64,000 nt of DNA from Sulfurovum sp. NBC37-1 (GCF_000010345.1 NC_009663.1:1922001-1986000), one strand, 5' to 3'. Counted from the stretch's first letter, positions 8,910-17,015 are shown. Notes: a model not told the origin generated them from the letters alone. Made by a program: numbers and translations.

Positions 8910-8940
8910 ATTATACAACATTGAGTGCTACTTTGTCAAG
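8910..8940 (-). promoter_or_regulatory. grpE-dnaK promoter with overlapping HAIR site 1
   Basis: On the minus strand, TTGACA (8939-8934), an 18-nt spacer and TATAAT (8915-8910) form a near-ideal housekeeping promoter about 50 nt before the grpE ATG. The segment 8920-8940 reads ATTGAGT-N7-TGTCAAG, 11 of 14 to the HspR operator CTTGAGT-N7-ACTCAAG, and covers the -35 box and part of the spacer. A repressor here would block polymerase directly. Confidence 0.75.
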
Positions 8941-8969
8941 TATTAACTTTATTATTTTACTATAACTTA

Positions 8970-8990
8970 ATTTAGTCATATTGACTCAAG
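8970..8990. promoter_or_regulatory. HAIR site 2 upstream of the grpE promoter
   Basis: ATTTAGT-N7-ACTCAAG matches the HspR operator CTTGAGT-N7-ACTCAAG at 12 of 14 positions. It lies exactly 50 bp from site 1, close to five helical turns, which would suit co-operative binding on one DNA face. HspR control of dnaK operons is established in Helicobacter and Campylobacter. Confidence 0.7.
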
Positions 8991-9007
8991 TATAAAACAA
9001 TATTTAT

Positions 9008-9056
9008 GATGGATGATGGATGATGGATGATGGATGATGGATGATGGATGATGGAT
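9008..9056. repeat. Heptanucleotide tandem repeat, GATGGAT x 7
   Basis: Seven exact copies of GATGGAT followed by GAT. No gene covers it. It lies just upstream of the two HAIR sites, so a change in copy number would shift whatever lies farther upstream of the grpE promoter. Exact copies suggest slippage or recent expansion. Confidence 0.95.
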
Positions 9057-9165
9057 GATTTTGTCATACCTGCCTGTATTTGTCAAGCATTTTTCTGAAT
9101 GGAAGAGTAAAAGATAAAATAATTTGTTAGAATAAATGTTTTATTAGGGTATAGAAGGATGTCTG

Positions 9166-9191
9166 AACGCTAAGCGCTTAACGCTTAACGC
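9166..9191. repeat. Short palindromic/heptamer repeat after rpsO
   Basis: AACGCTAAGCGCTTAACGCTTAACGC contains two GCTTAAC heptamers and a central AAGCGCTT palindrome. It lies 15 bp past the rpsO stop codon and could act as a weak 3' hairpin of that mRNA; there is no T tract. A related AGCGTT palindrome occurs after hpf at 55340. Confidence 0.5.
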
Positions 9192-9205
9192 TCTTTCGGA
9201 GAAAG

Positions 9206-9475
9206 TTAATTACGGATACCTAGGGCATCTTTAATTGTATGCCATCTCTCAAGATCCGTGTTCTTGAGATATCTCATAAGTCTTCTTCTCTGACCTACGA
9301 GCTTAAGAAGACCGAGTCTTGAAGAGTGGTCCTTCTTGTTTGTTTTAAGGTGATCTGTCAAGTATTTGATTCTCTCTGTTAAAAGTGCAACCTGTACTTC
9401 TGTCGAACCTGTATCGTTTTCGCCTCTTGCGTACTTAGCAATAATTTCTGCTTTCTTCGCCTGATCTAAAGCCAT
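9206..9475 (-). CDS. rpsO: 30S ribosomal protein S15
   Basis: 89 residues, the usual length for S15, with the signature segment [40 protein letters not shown]. It binds 16S rRNA in the platform of the small subunit. The start is the ATG at 9475, behind a near-perfect GGAGGT site; the upstream in-frame extension to 9520 is not supported. It appears to be monocistronic here, not joined to pnp, which lies elsewhere in the window. Confidence 0.98.
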   Translation of the reverse strand: MALDQAKKAEIIAKYARGENDTGSTEVQVALLTERIKYLTDHLKTNKKDHSSRLGLLKLVGQRRRLMRYLKNTDLERWHTIKDALGIRN

Positions 9476-9579
9476 AATGACCTCCTGATTGGTATTTAAA
9501 TTCTCAAAATGAGTGCGCAATCATATCATATTAAACTTACTTGAGACTTATGGGCACCCCCCAATAACCCTAAACCCTT

Positions 9580-9607
9580 TATAATGTTAATTGGAGTAAA
9601 ATACTCC
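9580..9607 (+). promoter_or_regulatory. Rrf2 gene promoter with overlapping operator
   Basis: TATAAT at 9580-9585 is followed by the inverted repeat GGAGTA-AAA-TACTCC (9593-9607), which falls on the expected transcription start. The repeat is placed for repression, and the nearest regulator is the Rrf2 protein encoded 35 bp downstream, so autoregulation is likely. Confidence 0.6.
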
Positions 9608-9641
9608 TAATTAATCCGGAATATAAAGAAGGTAACCTATT

Positions 9642-10040
9642 ATGCTATTGACCCGTGCGACTGAATATGCCCTGCTCTCACTCGACAGTATCAGCAAAGC
9701 TGATAAACCTGTCGGAGCTGAACAACTGGCAAATGAGCTGAATATCCCCAAAAGTTTTCTTGCCAAGATACTCCAGAATATGGCAAAACAGGGTATTTTG
9801 GAGTCACGCAAGGGTGCCCATGGCGGGTTTGTACTTGCCCAGACTATCAACGATATCACGATCAACAGCATCATCTTTGCCGCAGAGGGAAAACTACCGG
9901 CGGTATTTGACTGTTCAAGTTACTCAGAAACCTGTCCCAACGGTGCTATAGGTACTTGTGTTATCTCTCCTTTCATTGCGAACTTCCAGACAAAAATCAA
10001 CAATTTCCTCGAAGGGCTTACGCTCGGAGATATATTGTAA
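9642..10040 (+). CDS. Rrf2-family transcriptional regulator
   Basis: 132 residues: an N-terminal winged helix (TRATEYALLSLDSI...LAKILQNMAKQGILESRKGAHGGF) and a C-terminal part with three cysteines, C91, C98 and C106, spaced as in Fe-S-binding Rrf2 proteins such as IscR and NsrR. It probably senses Fe-S status, nitric oxide or redox through a bound cluster. An AAGAAGG site precedes the ATG. A palindromic operator overlaps its own promoter. No iscS-like gene is beside it, so its regulon cannot be read from context. Confidence 0.9.
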   Translation: MLLTRATEYALLSLDSISKADKPVGAEQLANELNIPKSFLAKILQNMAKQGILESRKGAHGGFVLAQTINDITINSIIFAAEGKLPAVFDCSSYSETCPNGAIGTCVISPFIANFQTKINNFLEGLTLGDIL

Positions 10041-10131
10041 ACCTACATTATATAGTATAATACTACCCAGACTGTATGGGACCACATTCCATGCAGTGTG
10101 CAAAACGATCATATTTAACAAGGCTCTTTTT

Positions 10132-11178
10132 ATGCAACAACATATTTACCATCTCTCCCATATCGACCTTGACGGCTATGGCTGTCAGTACCTGACAACA
10201 AAATGTTTTGACAGGATCGAATGTTACAACGCAAACTACGGACCGGAGGTGACCGCCCGTCTTGCAGAGATGGTCAAAAAGATCGAACAGGACAAATTCA
10301 TCCATGGCGACAAGATGGAACCTCTCATTCTCATTACCGACCTTAACCTCACGACCAAAGAGGGGAACTGGATAGAAAAAGAGTCCATACGTATCGGTGC
10401 AAAGCTGCAACTGCTTGACCATCATGCTACAGGGAAATCGGCGGCGGAACGCTTTGCATGGTATAAACTCGATACGACGAAATCCGCTACGCTCATCACG
10501 TACGGATGGTTGCAGCAGCATTACGGTTTTGACAAAAAGAATGAATACGCACAGATCGTCAAAGCGATCAATGCCATCGATATCTGGCTATCGGATGATC
10601 CGCTTTTCGAATACGGTAAAGTGATGCTGGGGATGATCTCAGGCGCCAGAGAGATCAACCGTATTCTTTTCCCTGCCGAAGACAGAGCCTTCAAACTTTC
10701 ACTGATCGAAGCTGCAAAAGCACGTATAGACCATGAAAATGCACCCATCGTACTCGATGATGATCTGCACCAGGTCAAAAAAGCTTTCTTCAAACAGAAG
10801 CAGAACAATACCAAGGACAACCTTGTCGCCTTCTTTGTTACGGACCTGCTCACCAAGGACAAACAGCGTCTTACCATACATTACAAAGGTTACAAGGGCA
10901 TTTTAGGCTACAATGTGGGCAACACTTCCATCATCGGTAATACCTGCATGGTCAACAACCCGGACTACGACTTCTACATGGATGTCAATTTCAGAGGACA
11001 CTTCTCATTGCGCAGCAATAACAAAATGGATGTCTCCGCCATGGCAGCACACATCGGCAACGGTGGTGGACACCCCAATGCCAGCGGCGGGAAGATAGAA
11101 GGATATAAAGACTCATTCGTCTATGCGGATGTACGCAAGTTCATACAGAATTATATAGACGAAAAGACCAACCAATAA
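10132..11178 (+). CDS. DHH/DHHA1-family phosphoesterase (possible nanoRNase)
   Basis: 348 residues with the DHH-family motifs SHIDLDGYGCQ (metal-binding Asp near the N-terminus), LITDLN, LLDHHATGKS and the C-terminal DHHA1 motif GNGGGHPNASGG. Proteins of this family hydrolyse short oligonucleotides, pAp or cyclic dinucleotides; degradation of nanoRNA or pGpG is the most likely role, but the substrate cannot be fixed from sequence. The start is the ATG at 10132 with AAGG 9 nt upstream; an open extension upstream overlaps the Rrf2 gene and is not credible. Confidence 0.85.
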   Translation: MQQHIYHLSHIDLDGYGCQYLTTKCFDRIECYNANYGPEVTARLAEMVKKIEQDKFIHGDKMEPLILITDLNLTTKEGNWIEKESIRIGAKLQLLDHHATGKSAAERFAWYKLDTTKSATLITYGWLQQHYGFDKKNEYAQIVKAINAIDIWLSDDPLFEYGKVMLGMISGAREINRILFPAEDRAFKLSLIEAAKARIDHENAPIVLDDDLHQVKKAFFKQKQNNTKDNLVAFFVTDLLTKDKQRLTIHYKGYKGILGYNVGNTSIIGNTCMVNNPDYDFYMDVNFRGHFSLRSNNKMDVSAMAAHIGNGGGHPNASGGKIEGYKDSFVYADVRKFIQNYIDEKTNQ

Positions 11179-11179
11179 T

Positions 11180-11192
11180 CACACGAAGTGTG
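11180..11192 (+). terminator. Short hairpin after the DHH gene
   Basis: CACAC-GAA-GTGTG follows directly on the stop codon. It is a stable 5-bp hairpin with no T tract, so it is at best a weak terminator or an mRNA end stabiliser. Confidence 0.35.
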
Positions 11193-11233
11193 CTCTGTTG
11201 TAGTGAACGACCTTGAAAGCGAAGCGATTGTCC

Positions 11234-11265
11234 TTGTTCCTGCGGGATTGCATCGATGACACAAA
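11234..11265. repeat. Dispersed intergenic repeat, copy 1
   Basis: TTGTTCCTGCG...TGACACAAA recurs as TTGTTCCTGCG...TGATACAAA at 29698-29726, both in gene-free spacers. The first 11 bp are identical and the middle differs in length by 3 bp. Confidence 0.5.
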
Positions 11266-11346
11266 CACCTCAGTATCAACAAAGGGGGAATTTAAAAACA
11301 TAGTGTAGATTATCATATTCTACGTACAAAAATTTCAACTAAAAAT

Positions 11347-11916
11347 TTATATTTTCACTCTCGCCTCAAGCGCACGCGAGAGTGACATAATGTCTATATT
11401 TTCCAACTCCACACCCGTAGGCACCCCCTGTGCGATCTTCGTGAAACTGATTGGCAGTCCCTGCAGTTTGTCTTCAATATAAAGGATCATCGTATCCGTA
11501 GCGATACTCGGCGGGAAAGCGAAGATGATCTCCTCCACTCCTTCTACCGCATAGAAAAGATGCGCTTCATCCAGGTCACGCACTTCGGAGATAACATAAT
11601 AAACCCCGTCGAACTGCCCGCTCTCTTCAATGGTAAGAATATCTTTTGCACTCTGAACGATACAGAGTTTGGCCGTATCACGATAAGGGTCTGAACAGAT
11701 GCTGCAGAGCTCGTCTTCGCTCATGTTATGGCACTTGCTGCACTTGTGTATACTGTTGACCGCTGTCTCGATGGCATGAGCCAGTTTCATTGCGGCAAAG
11801 CCATCTTCCATAACAGAGTGGTAGGCCAGACGGATAGCGGATTTCTTCCCTATGGACGGGAAAGAACCAAAGGCTTCCACCAGGTTCTCAAAGGCTTCTA
11901 TTTTATAGTTTTTCAT
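11347..11916 (-). CDS. recR: Recombination mediator RecR
   Basis: 189 residues: a helix-hairpin-helix start (FGSFPSIGKKSAIRLAYH), a four-Cys zinc motif (CSKCHNMSEDELCSIC) and a Toprim domain with CIVQSAKDILTIE and IFAFPPS. RecR works with RecO/RecF to load RecA at gaps. I used the ATG at 11916; a farther in-frame codon at 11946 would overlap the next gene's end region and has no better site. It lies 36 nt downstream of the Dabb gene on the same strand. Confidence 0.95.
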   Translation of the reverse strand: MKNYKIEAFENLVEAFGSFPSIGKKSAIRLAYHSVMEDGFAAMKLAHAIETAVNSIHKCSKCHNMSEDELCSICSDPYRDTAKLCIVQSAKDILTIEESGQFDGVYYVISEVRDLDEAHLFYAVEGVEEIIFAFPPSIATDTMILYIEDKLQGLPISFTKIAQGVPTGVELENIDIMSLSRALEARVKI

Positions 11917-11952
11917 TTTTATTCTTTTTGGTGCGCAAATACGCACCCTGCA

Positions 11953-12246
11953 TTATTCTCTATGATAATCCACAACTTTGGAGTATTCTACCACCTCTTT
12001 GATGAAATCAACCACTTTAAGATGTTCGGGGTGTATGGCATAGGCATCCAGTCCCTCTCTGCCCTCAAATGAGGTGATAATACTCAGATCCATCGCACGT
12101 TCCTCTTCGGAAAAGTTCACACCGACATCGATACTTCTCAGACTCGGTACGGCACCCATCAGGTTTTCAAGCATCTGTTTTGCCTGGATGATATTGGCTT
12201 TTTTATTCTCTTCCTTGAACTTGAACATTACAATATGTACTATCAT
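11953..12246 (-). CDS. Dabb-family (stress-responsive A/B barrel) protein
   Basis: 97 residues with the Dabb pattern: IVHIVMFKFKEENKK at the start, a central LRSIDVGVNFS, then a Tyr-x-x-His-P-E-H motif (YAIHPEHLKVVDFI) near the end. These small dimeric barrels are linked to stress or to small-molecule chemistry; the role is unknown here. It probably shares a transcript with recR. Confidence 0.85.
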   Translation of the reverse strand: MIVHIVMFKFKEENKKANIIQAKQMLENLMGAVPSLRSIDVGVNFSEEERAMDLSIITSFEGREGLDAYAIHPEHLKVVDFIKEVVEYSKVVDYHRE

Positions 12247-12329
12247 GCTATCTCACTTCTATTTATTCGGCATTATAACTAAATTATGGTAGAATTCGCC
12301 AAAATTATTCCTGAAAAGGAGCGTTACCC

Positions 12330-13463
12330 ATGAGTGAAATGGATTATTATGAAGTACTTGAGGTCAGCAGGGACTGTTCGGGTGCCGAGCTGAAAAAAGC
12401 CTATAGAAAACTGGCACTGAAGTACCATCCGGACCGCAATCCTGACGATCAGGAAGCCGAAGAGAAATTCAAAATTGTCAATGAAGCCTATCAGGTGCTC
12501 AGCGACGACGAGAAGCGTACCATCTATGACCGTTACGGTAAAGAAGGTCTTGAAGGACAGGGGATGGGCGGCGGCTTCGGCGGTGCCAACATGGACGATA
12601 TCATGGATATCTTCAACTCTATGTTCGGCGGAGGCGGTGGAGGCTTTGGCGGTTTCGGAAGAACACGCAGAGATCCAAGCCAGAAATATGCCCTGGATTT
12701 CGAGATAGAACTTCCTCTTGCTTTCAATGAAGCGGTATTCGGATGTGAAAAGAAAATTGACATCACCTACAAAACACCTTGCGAAGAATGTGGCGGGACC
12801 GGTGCCAAAGACGGAAAGATGGAAACCTGTGACTACTGCGGCGGACAGGGACAGGTCCTCATGAGACAGGGGCCGATGCAGTTTGCACAGACCTGTCCGA
12901 AGTGTCATGGCGAAGGCAGGAAGATCGCGCAGAAATGCCCAAGCTGCCAGGGTAAAGGGTATCATGAAGAAACAGAGACCGTTACCATCAAGGTCCCTGC
13001 CGGTGTCGACAGCGGTAACCGCCTGCGTGTCCCGGGACACGGGAATGAAGCAAAGAACGGCCAAAGAGGCGACCTCTACCTAACTTTTTATGTGGAAGAG
13101 GATGAGCATTTCATACGTAACGGAAATGACATCTACATTGAAGTACCCGTGTTCTTCACACAGGCGATCCTTGGTGAGACCATCTCCATCCCGACACTCG
13201 ACGGCGAACTCGAACTCGAACTCAAACAGAGCACCAAAGATAAAGAGCAGTTTATTTTTGAAGGCGAAGGAGTACCGGATGTCCACAACGGCAGAAAAGG
13301 CCGTCTCATCGCACAAGTGAGAATGATCCTGCCGAAAAAGATCAATGAAGAGCAGAAAGAACTGCTTGAGAAGCTTCAGGAAAGCTACGGTGTGGAAAGC
13401 CGTCCGCATAAAAGTACTTTTGAGTCAGCCTTTGATAAGGTTAAGAACTGGTTCAAAAACTGA
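12330..13463 (+). CDS. dnaJ: Chaperone DnaJ (Hsp40)
   Basis: 377 residues, full type I DnaJ: a J domain with HPD near residue 35, a Gly/Phe-rich linker (about 75-115), a zinc domain with four CxxCxGxG repeats ([32 protein letters not shown]) and the C-terminal substrate domains. It stimulates DnaK ATPase. An AAAAGGAG site precedes the ATG. Unlike grpE-dnaK and htpG, no HAIR site was found upstream. It is monocistronic. Confidence 0.98.
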   Translation: MSEMDYYEVLEVSRDCSGAELKKAYRKLALKYHPDRNPDDQEAEEKFKIVNEAYQVLSDDEKRTIYDRYGKEGLEGQGMGGGFGGANMDDIMDIFNSMFGGGGGGFGGFGRTRRDPSQKYALDFEIELPLAFNEAVFGCEKKIDITYKTPCEECGGTGAKDGKMETCDYCGGQGQVLMRQGPMQFAQTCPKCHGEGRKIAQKCPSCQGKGYHEETETVTIKVPAGVDSGNRLRVPGHGNEAKNGQRGDLYLTFYVEEDEHFIRNGNDIYIEVPVFFTQAILGETISIPTLDGELELELKQSTKDKEQFIFEGEGVPDVHNGRKGRLIAQVRMILPKKINEEQKELLEKLQESYGVESRPHKSTFESAFDKVKNWFKN

Positions 13464-13580
13464 TCCTCATATCATTTTCTTCCATATACTTCTATCGTAT
13501 GCCGGCATAAAGATGTCTGCATACTCTTTTCATTAACTATTCTTTCCTATACTTAAACATAGAGGTTTTATAATTTTAAA

Positions 13581-13595
13581 AGATAATTATTTTCT
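13581..13595. promoter_or_regulatory. Fur/PerR-like box 1 before rubrerythrin
   Basis: AGATAATTATTTTCT matches TGATAAT-N-ATTATCA at 11 of 14 positions. It lies upstream of the TATACT -10 box at 13613-13618, at the expected -35 region. Confidence 0.45.
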
Positions 13596-13625
13596 TTTAA
13601 GACTAAAAAAGCTATACTACTTTAT

Positions 13626-13640
13626 AGATAATTATTATCC
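13626..13640. promoter_or_regulatory. Fur/PerR-like box 2 before rubrerythrin
   Basis: AGATAATTATTATCC has a perfect 6-1-6 core and matches the 7-1-7 consensus at 12 of 14 positions. It lies just downstream of the -10 box, so the two boxes bracket the promoter. PerR regulation of the orthologous gene in Campylobacter is established, which makes PerR the likely binder. Confidence 0.6.
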
Positions 13641-13719
13641 TTTTAACCTAAAAGGAGCTATGATATTATCACAGATATCAGGAAAATCTTAACTATGAAA
13701 ATACAAGAAGGACAGTAGA

Positions 13720-14376
13720 ATGAGACAATACGAATCATACAAGTGCAACAAATGTGGAAACGTCGTAGAGGTATCGCATGTAGGCGGAGGTACGCTGGTA
13801 TGCTGCGGAGAAGATATGGAATGTATTACCGGCGATCTTACTCTAGTCAATCTGCTCAAAGCATTTGCCGGTGAGAGCCAGGCAAGAAACCGCTATGAGT
13901 ATTATGCCAAAGTAGCCCAAAAAGAGGGCTACCGTGACATCGCTGCCCATTTTCAGAGAGCCGCGAACAACGAAAAAGAGCATGCTAAACTCGAACTTGC
14001 TCTTCATAACCGTATGAAGAACAGCAGTGAGGAATCATGGGGTGACACTATTGCCAACCTGGAAGATGCCATAGCAGGCGAAAGCTATGAGAACCTGACC
14101 ATGTATCCTGATTTTGCGGCCATAGCCAAAGAAGAGGGACACAGCGAAGCAGCACGCCTCTTCAAGAATATCGGGCAGGTCGAAGTAGAACATGAAAAAA
14201 TGTACAGAGAACTTCTCAACCGTTTGAGTGAAGGGCATGAATTTGCCAGTGATGAGGAAGAGGTCTGGATATGCGAAGTATGCGGACATGTCCACTACGG
14301 CAAAAAAGCACCTAAAAAATGCCCTGTATGCGGCCACCCGGAACCTTACTTCTCACGTAAAGTAGAATCCAAGTAA
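13720..14376 (+). CDS. Desulforubrerythrin (desulforedoxin-rubrerythrin-rubredoxin)
   Basis: 218 residues in three parts: an N-terminal desulforedoxin-like centre (C9, C12, C28, C29), a four-helix di-iron domain with the carboxylate motifs [28 protein letters not shown] and EVEHEKMY, and a C-terminal rubredoxin (CEVCG...CPVCG). This arrangement matches the Campylobacter Rrc/desulforubrerythrin, an NAD(P)H-linked hydrogen peroxide reductase. The upstream Fur/PerR-type boxes fit peroxide control. A GAAGGA site precedes the ATG, and two tiny upstream ORFs lie in the leader. Confidence 0.95.
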   Translation: MRQYESYKCNKCGNVVEVSHVGGGTLVCCGEDMECITGDLTLVNLLKAFAGESQARNRYEYYAKVAQKEGYRDIAAHFQRAANNEKEHAKLELALHNRMKNSSEESWGDTIANLEDAIAGESYENLTMYPDFAAIAKEEGHSEAARLFKNIGQVEVEHEKMYRELLNRLSEGHEFASDEEEVWICEVCGHVHYGKKAPKKCPVCGHPEPYFSRKVESK

Positions 14377-14386
14377 CCCGTAGAGT

Positions 14387-15184
14387 TTACTGTACCTTCT
14401 GGTGCAGTATCGCCTTGCTTTTCCCCCTTGTAAGATCACCTTTTTCTTTACTTGCATCATACGCGATCACATAGACTTCATCTCCCTGTTGCAGATAATT
14501 CTTCTCCCCGAATTCCGCATAGGCAGTGGCCCCTATAGAGATCAGGGCCTGCTTGGGGTATCCGCAAGCCTTTAAATGTTCGGCAATATTCTCAAGAGGT
14601 CCGAAATCTTCCTGTGTGTTCATCTTCTCGATCAACCAGTTTTTCAGTTTTTCATAAAAGTAGGAGTATCCAGGCAGTGGGGCATCTACACCGTAAGGAT
14701 GCAACACACCGTCACGTCTCACAAAAGAACAGAGATGGTATCGGTCCATGATACCGCCCTTTTCGAACCTGTCAATATCTATCCATTTATCACCTATCCC
14801 TTTGGAGTTTGGGCCCCATGATTTCTTTTCGGATATCTTTTTGGCTCCCTCTTTACGAATGGTACAGTCATTGAAGGTAGTAAACTTTTCAGCTATGAGG
14901 TCCGTTACTTTATGCTCTGCATCATAGACAATGGTAAAAAGAACTGCTATCTCAGGTTCGACCTGGGCATTGGCATCATAATTGGGAAGGTCAAGCCTCT
15001 CTGTCCCTATGGAATAGACTCCCAGAAACGTATCGCTTCTGGGAAGATAAAAAGGAAATATCCCTTTGGGCGCATCCGGCTCGGCCGTAACAACATTTTT
15101 GAAATCTTCCAACTCACCAGCCTGTTCCAAATGGTGAGCAAAATTCCCTGCCACACCCAATCCAATTACTTTTGTCAGATCCAT
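14387..15184 (-). CDS. DUF5718-type protein of unknown function
   Basis: 265 residues, soluble, without signal or membrane segments. The sequence opens LTKVIGLGVAGNFAHHLEQAGE and contains EPEIAVLF, TFNDCTIRKEGAKKISEKKSWG and a C-terminal YAEFGE...GDEVYVIAYD. The acidic pattern and EPEIA motif recall fumarylacetoacetate-hydrolase-fold enzymes, but I do not recognise a catalytic set with certainty; the closest family I can name is DUF5718 of Campylobacterota. The start is the ATG at 15184; a GTG lies directly before it. It converges on the rubrerythrin gene with a 10-nt gap. Confidence 0.6.
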   Translation of the reverse strand: MDLTKVIGLGVAGNFAHHLEQAGELEDFKNVVTAEPDAPKGIFPFYLPRSDTFLGVYSIGTERLDLPNYDANAQVEPEIAVLFTIVYDAEHKVTDLIAEKFTTFNDCTIRKEGAKKISEKKSWGPNSKGIGDKWIDIDRFEKGGIMDRYHLCSFVRRDGVLHPYGVDAPLPGYSYFYEKLKNWLIEKMNTQEDFGPLENIAEHLKACGYPKQALISIGATAYAEFGEKNYLQQGDEVYVIAYDASKEKGDLTRGKSKAILHQKVQ

Positions 15185-15291
15185 CACTACTCTTTTTTTA
15201 TTGCATTATACCACGACTATACACACAGAGTACACACAAGCATTTTATACTTGGAAAAAATTATCAGGATGTCACCGAAAAAGAGTTCAGA

Positions 15292-15483
15292 ATGTCGGAT
15301 AAAAAGAAGGATAGCAGGAACATTATTTTTGTTTCGATCTTCATAGGTACGATGTTACTCTTTATGCTGGGTACAGTTATCTATGTTACTTCTCAGGTCG
15401 TGAACTGTTCAAGTGCAAAAAAGGCAAGAAAACTTTGTTGTGAAAATAAGAAAACTGTGAAAAATGAAAAAATGATTGTTTAA
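15292..15483 (+). CDS. Small single-pass membrane protein
   Basis: 63 residues: a basic N-terminus (MSDKKKDSRN), one transmembrane helix (IIFVSIFIGTMLLFMLGTVIY) and a Lys/Cys-rich tail with C44, C53 and C54. The ATG at 15292 follows AAAGAG. No homologue is recognised. The positive N-terminus suggests the tail faces the periplasm. Confidence 0.5.
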   Translation: MSDKKKDSRNIIFVSIFIGTMLLFMLGTVIYVTSQVVNCSSAKKARKLCCENKKTVKNEKMIV

Positions 15484-15525
15484 AGAGGAGAAACAGGCTG
15501 CAAAGCAACCTGTTGGTGTAGAAAC

Positions 15526-15807
15526 TTAGTTACCTGCAACTGCGTCTTTAAGTGTCTTACCGATTTTGAACTTAGGCGCTGTGTGAGCCGGTTTTGTATA
15601 AGTTTTGTTAGTTCCTGGAACTTTACCCGATTTTTCCGCTACATCTACTGTAGAGAATGTTCCGAAACCTACCAATGATACAGTGTCTTTGTTCACAAGT
15701 GCTTCAGTAACAGATGTGATGAATGCTTTAACTGCTCTCTCCGCTGCTGCCTTACTCTCGAATTCTCCGTTCTTCTGTACCAGTTCTACAAACTCTGCTT
15801 TTGTCAT
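15526..15807 (-). CDS. Nucleoid protein HU/IHF family
   Basis: 93 residues with the HU fold: MTKAEFVELVQKNGEF, dimer core, VGFGTFSTVD and the DNA-binding arm ending TAPKFKIGKTLKDAV. The arm has GTNKTYTKPAHT instead of the usual GRNPQTG, as is common in divergent HU proteins. It bends and compacts DNA. The start is the ATG at 15807 behind AAAGGAAG; the open frame upstream to 15930 is not supported. Confidence 0.95.
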   Translation of the reverse strand: MTKAEFVELVQKNGEFESKAAAERAVKAFITSVTEALVNKDTVSLVGFGTFSTVDVAEKSGKVPGTNKTYTKPAHTAPKFKIGKTLKDAVAGN

Positions 15808-15988
15808 TCTTCTTCCTTTTTTTAAGATGCACCTATTATAACACAATTTAATCTTAAAAAAAGATAAAATAACGTTAAAAAGCCCTATTTTAGGGGTGAT
15901 TTTGAGTATTTTGTTGAAATTCAATGCCATTTTTTAGAAAGAAATATTGTTAGATAAATTTTGTATGATGAAAATCATTAGAGAGGAA

Positions 15989-16073
15989 TGGTGCGTCAGA
16001 GAGGATTTGAACCTCCACACCACTAGGGCACTACCCCCTCAAGGTAGCGTGTCTACCGTTCCACCACTGACGC
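15989..16073 (-). tRNA. tRNA-Leu (anticodon GAG)
   Basis: 85 nt with the CCA encoded. The acceptor stem pairs GCGTCAG with CTGACGC, discriminator A. The anticodon stem-loop is CTACC-TTGAGGG-GGTAG, which gives anticodon GAG. A long variable arm typical of class II tRNA follows, and the T arm has GGTTCAAAT. The gene lies between HU and atpE on the minus strand. Confidence 0.97.
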
Positions 16074-16121
16074 ACATAGACTCGATAGTTTAAGACTATC
16101 AGACTTTAAACTGAGGGATAA

Positions 16122-16154
16122 CAAAAAGTTGTAGCGGAAGTATACCGCCACAAC
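16122..16154 (-). terminator. Rho-independent terminator of atpE
   Basis: On the minus strand, GTTGTGGCGG, a 7-nt loop and CCGCTACAAC are followed by a T run. The stem has 10 pairs including one G-U. It begins 18 nt after the atpE stop and would separate atpE from the tRNA gene. Confidence 0.85.
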
Positions 16155-16172
16155 CTTAATTCTCTCTTTAGC

Positions 16173-16478
16173 TTAACCGATAAAAGGGTTGGCGTAAAGA
16201 GCGATAAGCGCAATTACCAATGTATAGATAACCTGTGCTTCGATCATCGCAAGAGCAATGAACATTGTAGTCATCAGCTTACCGCCAAGACCTGGGTTTC
16301 TAGCAGTACCAGCGATAGTTGCAGCAGCAGTATGACCCATACCTACCGCACCACCAAGTGCAGCAAGGCCAAGACCGACACCAGCAGCAACTACTGAGTA
16401 TGCTTTGATCATAGATTCGCCTTCACCGGCGAAAGCAACAGCACCAAGTGCCAAGAAAAGTAAGAAAAACTTTTTCAT
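16173..16478 (-). CDS. atpE: F-type ATP synthase subunit c
   Basis: 101 residues: a signal-like N-terminus (MKKFFLLFLALGAVAFAGEG), then two transmembrane helices joined by the polar loop ARNPG (R60-P62), with the proton-carrying Glu80 in ALAMIEAQ. The extra N-terminal leader is usual in Campylobacterota. Glu rather than Asp and no extra sodium ligands visible point to proton use, though this is not conclusive. As in relatives it stands apart from the main atp operon, with its own terminator and a leader of about 140 nt. Confidence 0.95.
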   Translation of the reverse strand: MKKFFLLFLALGAVAFAGEGESMIKAYSVVAAGVGLGLAALGGAVGMGHTAAATIAGTARNPGLGGKLMTTMFIALAMIEAQVIYTLVIALIALYANPFIG

Positions 16479-16625
16479 ATTATATCCTTTGAATTAGTAG
16501 AGTTTAAGTCTCTTCGACTGTTTTTCAAAGTCCGTTCGGATAGCGTAACCATACTCACAGGGAATATAGCAACCCACACATAAATGCCTGGATTTCCCTA
16601 CTGATCACTTCGCATAAACGTCGCG

Positions 16626-16631
16626 ATTATA
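16626..16631 (-). promoter_or_regulatory. Possible atpE -10 box
   Basis: A TATAAT on the minus strand about 150 nt upstream of atpE; no good -35 hexamer is seen at 17 nt. It would give a leader of about 140 nt with no ORF, ending in an AAAGGA ribosome site. Confidence 0.35.
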
Positions 16632-16672
16632 ACTAAAATCATTTTAATTTATGCTAAATTCGCAGGGAGCTT

Positions 16673-16903
16673 CTATTTGTTACATTTGCTGCGTCCATGG
16701 AACCAGCCGTTCTGGTAATCCATATTGTTTCTGAACATTTCACTGTTTTTGACATAGTTGCCGCTTGCAGTCGTACAACCGTCATGTTGCCCCTGTTTGA
16801 ACTCCGGAGTATGGGATACAGGTACCATTGATGATCCTGTGCAGGCATTTAAAAATAAAATACCTGCTGTTCCTATAATTGTACCCGTAATAATGCGTTT
16901 CAT
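16673..16903 (-). CDS. Small lipoprotein
   Basis: 76 residues. The signal MKRIITGTIIGTAGILFLNAC ends in a lipobox LNAC (Cys21). The mature part contains two further cysteines near the middle and end (DGCTTASG and GRSKC) and a FKQGQHDGC...YQNGWFHGRSKC pattern, in which two similar Q/N-G-H-G segments could be a degenerate repeat joined by a disulfide. The ATG at 16903 follows AAAGGAAA. It diverges from the L,D-transpeptidase gene. The function is unknown. Confidence 0.7.
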   Translation of the reverse strand: MKRIITGTIIGTAGILFLNACTGSSMVPVSHTPEFKQGQHDGCTTASGNYVKNSEMFRNNMDYQNGWFHGRSKCNK

Positions 16904-17015
16904 TTTTTTCCTTTTTTTTAATATGTTGTAAAAAATTATATCAGAGAAAATGTTATTTAATGTTAAGTTGCATATAAAGTGAATATAATAATTCAAATTG
17001 AACATAGGAGAAATG

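Noticed and set aside
8901-8931. CIRCE element at the grpE promoter
   Set aside because: Only one half (GTAGCACTC) is present; the other arm at 9 nt is TAATAATTT, not GAGTGCTAA.
9008-9056. Heptamer array as a CRISPR
   Set aside because: Unit is 7 bp with no unique spacers; same for 29598-29653.
15811-15930. N-terminal extension of HU
   Set aside because: HU proteins start at MTKAEF with AAAGGAAG upstream; the extension is hydrophobic and unlike HU.
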